64,000 nucleotides of DNA. It comes from Tetraselmis striata (lineage: Eukaryota; Chlorophyta; Chlorodendrophyceae; Chlorodendrales; Chlorodendraceae). The DNA lies in contig VCJN01003010.1 of the NCBI GenBank assembly GCA_006384855.1, forward strand, positions 124,001 to 188,000, read 5' to 3'. Both the position numbers and the translations under genes were made by a program. The notes below the pieces were generated by a model, which was not told the origin of the DNA, searched no databases, and saw only the letters and a program-made list of their open reading frames with translations. Positions 60,486 through 64,000 of this stretch are shown one piece after another (position 1 is the stretch's first letter; every line of letters begins with the position of its first letter).

Positions 60486-60897
60486 GCACCGCGTACGCAC
60501 AAGCCTGGGTATACGCATCAACTGCCCGCCGGGATGAGAAACTGGTATTGGTAGTGTGTCTGTGGGGTGGAGGGGGGGGGCAAAAGAGCTGCCAATTGCT
60601 GCCAAGCTGGTGCGTTACATTGGGGCAGGCGCTGGGCAGACAATTGGGGCTCGCTTCAGAGCATTGTCTAGTGCCTATGCGGCTGCGCCGCCTCCGCCGC
60701 ATGCAGACTCTGCGGGCTCACCAGCACCGCCACCTCAGTCATGCGGCCCTGCATCCCGCAGCCCGCCGCCGTCAGCCAGATCAGAGGTATCCAGAAGCCA
60801 GTGCTGGGGTTGTTGCGGCATGACCGCATAGTTTTCAGCGGCTGCCGTCCACAGCTTGTAATGCATCCCTTTCCGCCGATTCCGCTGTATGCGCTGT

Positions 60898-61218
60898 CTT
60901 GGCGCCGCGCTGCCCCGGCCGCCGCTGTCTTGGCGCCGCGCTGCCCCGGCCGCCGCTGTCTTGGCGCCGCGCTGCCCCGGCCGCCGCTGTCTTGGCGCCG
61001 CGCTGCCCCGGCCGCCGCTGTCTTGGCGCCGCGCTGCCCCGGCCGCCGCGCCTTGGCGCCGCGCTGCCCCGGCCGCCGCGCCTTGGCGCCGCGCTGCCCC
61101 GGCCGCCGCGCCTTGGCGCCGCGCTGCCCCGGCCGCCGCGCCTTGGCGCCGCGCTGCCCCGGCCGCCGCGCCTTGGCGCCGCGCTGCCCCGGCCGCCGCG
61201 CCTTGGCGCCGCGCGGGG
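60898..61218. repeat. GC-rich minisatellite: four 31-bp then six 30-bp units
   Basis: GGCGCCGCGCTGCCCCGGCC begins at 60901, 60932, 60963, 60994 (31-bp steps), then 61025, 61055, 61085, 61115, 61145, 61175 (30-bp steps), with a partial unit at 61205. The 31-bp units carry CTGTCTT and the 30-bp units CGCCTT as spacer. On the minus strand the 30-bp block encodes repeats of AAAGAARRQG, while the 31-bp block rotates the frame. Both strands stay open, so long apparent proteins here are artefacts or a repeat tail. Confidence 0.95.
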
Positions 61219-61539
61219 TATCGAGTCCTCCCCTCCCTAGTGAGCGCGTCCACCTGCGCCTTGCGCTCGGGGCCGTCCTCCTCCGTCACCACATTCTGCA
61301 ACCCCCACCGCGTGACGAACCACGCAGCTCCTTGCATGCGCTTGTACATGCGCCCAAGCACCGCCTAGGGACGCGAAGCTCCTTCTCGGTCATGATCGCC
61401 TTCACCCGGGCCTCCTCGAGCAGCGGACCGGCGTTAAGAATGGAAAACGTTTCCATGTGGTGCAAGCAGTCCTCCATGACCCAGCCGGACTGCACCGTCA
61501 CCTTGCCTGACCCTGCAGTCATGGAGGGGAATGCCGTCA

Positions 61540-61587
61540 CGCCCACGCCCACGCCCACGCCCACGCCCGGGGGGGGGGGGGGGGGGT
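61540..61587. repeat. (CCCACG)n followed by poly-G
   Basis: Four CCCACG-type hexamers are followed by about 18 G. On the minus strand this is the start of the transposase-gene intron (GTAACC then poly-C). Confidence 0.9.
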
Positions 61588-63266
61588 TACCTTTCGATTC
61601 TTGGACACTGCAAACGAAGGGCGCAACCCGCGTTCAAAGTTGCTGGGTATCGGGACTAAAGCCTGGCGCCGGTCTTCCTGCTTCATAGCTCGGAATCCAA
61701 TGTGGCCCTGCACGGTGACAAATTTCCTCCAGAAGTCCCTTTCCAAGCCAAAAAAAAACAGGTGGAACGGCGCGAGGGGGAAGAGGTTGATCATGCTGAC
61801 ATAGCCCAGGACCACATGCACATGGCACACGCCATGGCAGCCAGTGTTCTGCTTGGCCTCCGCCAGCCGGGTTGTGTTGAACGCACGCCGGGCAAGGTGC
61901 GTGATTCACTGGACAAGTCATCTCCTTGATGGACGGTTACCAAGCGAGCCTCCCCGTCCGCATCCACAGTGGGGTGCTCCTGGGCAGCCGCCATAGCCTC
62001 CACAACCTGCCACGCCGACCGGGTGGGTGCGTGTGATTCCATACAACCGCAGTTGAGTGGTGCCACCAGCACGCAGGCCGGGCCCACTCACCTCTGAACG
62101 CAGAAGGTCCACAATGTCACCGTCCTCGAAAACAGCGCGCCACTGGGTCGCCCCGCCGTAGTCCTCCAACACCCACTCGGTAACGACGCCGGTTATCACG
62201 CCGTAGTGCCATACTCCCCGGAACTTCTTGGCGATGACCTTCATGTAGAAGTCGCCGGGATCGCCTTTCCATATCACGCCCTCATCGCGGGTTCGACGCC
62301 CGCCGGCGGCCACGCAGGCGCGTCGATGTCCATACCGTCTTCGCCAACGGGGTCCTCCCCCACGCCCATCACATCGTCCACCTTCGAGCCGCCGTCGTCC
62401 GAGACCGGCGCCGGCGGGCCGTTTCCGACGGCTGCAGCTACTCCTGCTGCCGCGCTTGTTGCTGCTGTTGCTGCTGCTGCTGCTGCCGCCCCTGCTGCTG
62501 CAGCTTGTGATAAGGCGGCCTTGCGGCGCAACTTAGCCGCACGCTTCAACGAGTGGCTACAGTTCGGGTATTTCCGGAAGTGCCGCTCTCGCGCCGTCCT
62601 TTCACTACTACCCGTCACGATGCCGTGGCAGTGCTTGCATGTGTACACGCCATCCTTCGACACACTCGCTATCCATCCCTTTGCCGGCATGCCTGCTGCC
62701 GCGCGCGGGGGGCGGGGGGGGGTTGAGAGTTGGGGTGGATGTAACCCACCACCGGCAGGCAACACAGATGCGAGTGCGCGGCTGTCCGCGCTTGATTCAA
62801 CGGTGAGCGGCGGTGACCGTGAGGCGACCCCGTACTTCATGCGCGTGCTGGGGCGTTACACAATCATCAGCAGTTAGGGCGGCTGCATTAAAACGCGCAC
62901 CTACGAACACCACCTACCGCCTACCACCTACCGTACCACCTACATCCGCCCACGCCTCCGCCCGTCGTGCCGCACATCGCGGCACACCGCGGGGTCAGCG
63001 GTCAGCGATGTGCGGTCAGCGATGTGCGGCGATGTGCAATGAGTGCGTACATCCGCCTGTACTTAGCCCGGGTGCTCCGCGTCGGCGGGCGACACGCGAG
63101 CCCGCGTGCGCATATCAATTTGATGAAATTATGGAAACGAGAAATTCATATAGTACTTTACAGGTCGCGCGCGATAGTCGTCGCTACTGGGTATGAAATC
63201 CACGTCCCTCGTCCGTCCCGTATCGTCCCCGTATGTCGTCGTTCGTCACCAGTAGGGCACATTTAC

Positions 63267-63288
63267 GTCACATCTGAATCTCACAGTG
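63267..63288 (-). repeat. right terminal inverted repeat of the CACTA element
   Basis: Read on the minus strand it is CACTGTGAGATTC onward, identical over 22 bp to 55813-55834. It is followed by GGT (63289-63291). Confidence 0.9.
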
Positions 63289-63291
63289 GGT

Positions 63292-64000
63292 GGACCTCGC
63301 GGCCGCCGTCCCGGGACATACACGCGCCCCAAGCCAGTCGTGATCGCCCTGTGTCCTCGATGGGGTCAGGAGGTAGGGCTCCGGGGTGGGCGGGAGCTGG
63401 TAAGATGGACGGGGGTGTGCTAGTGCATGCATGATTCGCCGCCCGCAGTGCCGGGCGGGTACTTCGGGCGACGCGACGCGGATCCTGCGGCGCGGTGGCG
63501 CGGCGCGTGCTGAAAGATTATTCGTATTGTATTCGGATCGCGAAATGTCGTACATGTTACCGCGGGAAGTGTTGTGATAGTACTTTATGCCGCGGTGAAT
63601 TGTAACCATTTGGCGCCGCGGAGGGGGTTCTTGGGGTACCTATTTCCGGCCAAAATATGGCCTTGGTACCTCGCGCCCTCGCTGTCCGTAGCTTGTCCTG
63701 CCCATCTAGCACTGGCAAGCTCGTACAGCACTGAAACGGTGGGTATTAGATATTTAACCATTGTGGGGCCGCATTTACCAAAGATGTGATCTCATACATT
63801 TTGGGTGTGAGTAGGCCCACCGGGCGTACTGCCCGCATCGAAAAGGGTAGCATAGCGGGGTGGGTGGGTTGCGCTAGCTGGTCAGCTGGCGCAAAGGCAG
63901 AAGGTGGGCTCCCCTCGTGATGCGGGTGAGTCATGTAGCAGGCATGTCGCATGTTGTCGCTAGCGCCGCTGGACATCAAGAAGTCCAAGCGGTACGCGTA
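63292..64000. other. flank of the CACTA element, no recognised gene
   Basis: Mixed-composition sequence up to the window edge. No coding signal, RNA gene or repeat family was recognised. Confidence 0.5.

Larger units (their letters stand above)
60735..62840 (-). pseudogene. transposase-like gene of the CACTA element: zinc finger, Tudor-like and tnp2-like parts
   Basis: Minus-strand coding runs from 62840 downwards. The first segment (62840-62274) has a BED-like zinc finger (YTCKHCHGIVTGSSERTARE, then RHFRKYPNC) and an Ala-rich acidic stretch. The next (about 62290-62093) has a Tudor/agenet-like module (MKVIAKKFRGVWHYGVITGV, ... VFEDGDIVDLL). After a GTGAGT donor come VVEAMAAAQEHP and, in another frame, YVSMINLFPLAPFHLFFFGL, which resembles the hydrophobic block of tnp2-type CACTA transposases. 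The intron from 61588 down to about 61521 begins GTAACC plus a long C run and ends TGCAG, leading to SGWVMEDCLHHMETFSILNA. MYKRMQGAAWFVTRWGLQNV follows in a shifted frame, then the minisatellite. At least two frame changes suggest the copy is now defective. The tnp2 assignment is tentative. Confidence 0.45.
55813..63288. mobile_element. 7.5-kb CACTA (En/Spm-like) DNA transposon with intact ends
   Basis: The left end starts CACTGTGAGATTCAGATGTG and the right end is its exact inverse, giving a 22-bp perfect terminal inverted repeat. GGT flanks both sides (55810-55812 and 63289-63291), matching the 3-bp target duplication typical of CACTA elements. Inside are a minus-strand transposase-like gene (60735-62840), a second minus-strand basic/acidic ORF (56535-57099), a plus-strand Cys/His-rich ORF (59248-59949), poly-G/C tracts and three tandem arrays. 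Identical ends plus an intact target duplication imply fairly recent insertion, although the transposase shows frame changes. Family assignment rests on termini, duplication length and weak protein signals. Confidence 0.8.

Noticed and set aside
60741-61688. 315-codon plus-strand open frame rich in Ala/Pro/Arg
   Set aside because: Most of it is the 30/31-bp minisatellite, which keeps several frames open. The non-repeat parts are antisense to the transposase-like gene.

Overview
The window looks like nuclear DNA of a green alga, most likely a chlorophycean/volvocine relative. The evidence is a spliced nuclear psaH gene with a transit peptide, GC-rich exons split by many short introns (mostly GT-AG, two GC-AG), a TGTAA-type polyadenylation signal after psaH, long poly-C/poly-G tracts, and a mix of PiggyBac, CACTA, LINE, Ty3/gypsy and tyrosine-recombinase elements. 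The species cannot be fixed from the sequence alone.

Four host genes can be modelled exon by exon with phase-consistent junctions. (1) 4472-11288 (+) is a Rieske/mononuclear-iron oxygenase of the PAO/TIC55/PTC52 family. (2) 16521-17743 (-) is photosystem I subunit PsaH. (3) 19041-20532 (-) is an RluA-type RNA pseudouridine synthase. (4) 25747-34941 (+) is a secretory-pathway J-domain/thioredoxin-fold membrane protein resembling DNAJC16. Two of the four point to the plastid, one modifies RNA, and one belongs to ER protein folding. They do not form a pathway, and their clustering appears incidental.

The rest is accessory. 1-1.6 kb is a decayed PiggyBac transposase, followed by a ~1-kb candidate element with inverted ends. 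12.5-14.1 kb is a LINE reverse-transcriptase remnant. 22.4-23.5 kb is the 3' part of another retroelement, with a second fragment at 36.4 kb in opposite orientation. 39.9-41.9 kb (-) holds coding-like pieces of a possible DNA transposase. 42-46 kb is a Ty3/gypsy chromodomain element remnant interrupted by a 1.2-kb insertion. 47.3-49 kb is a retroelement endonuclease-like segment bracketed by inverted tandem repeats. 49.0-52.1 kb is a small tyrosine-recombinase element between direct repeats.

The most striking feature is 55,813-63,288: a 7.5-kb CACTA-type DNA transposon with 22-bp CACTG...CAGTG inverted ends and a 3-bp GGT target duplication. It carries zinc-finger, Tudor-like and transposase-like coding segments, Cys-rich ORFs and several tandem repeat arrays. 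No CRISPR array, rRNA or convincing tRNA was seen.
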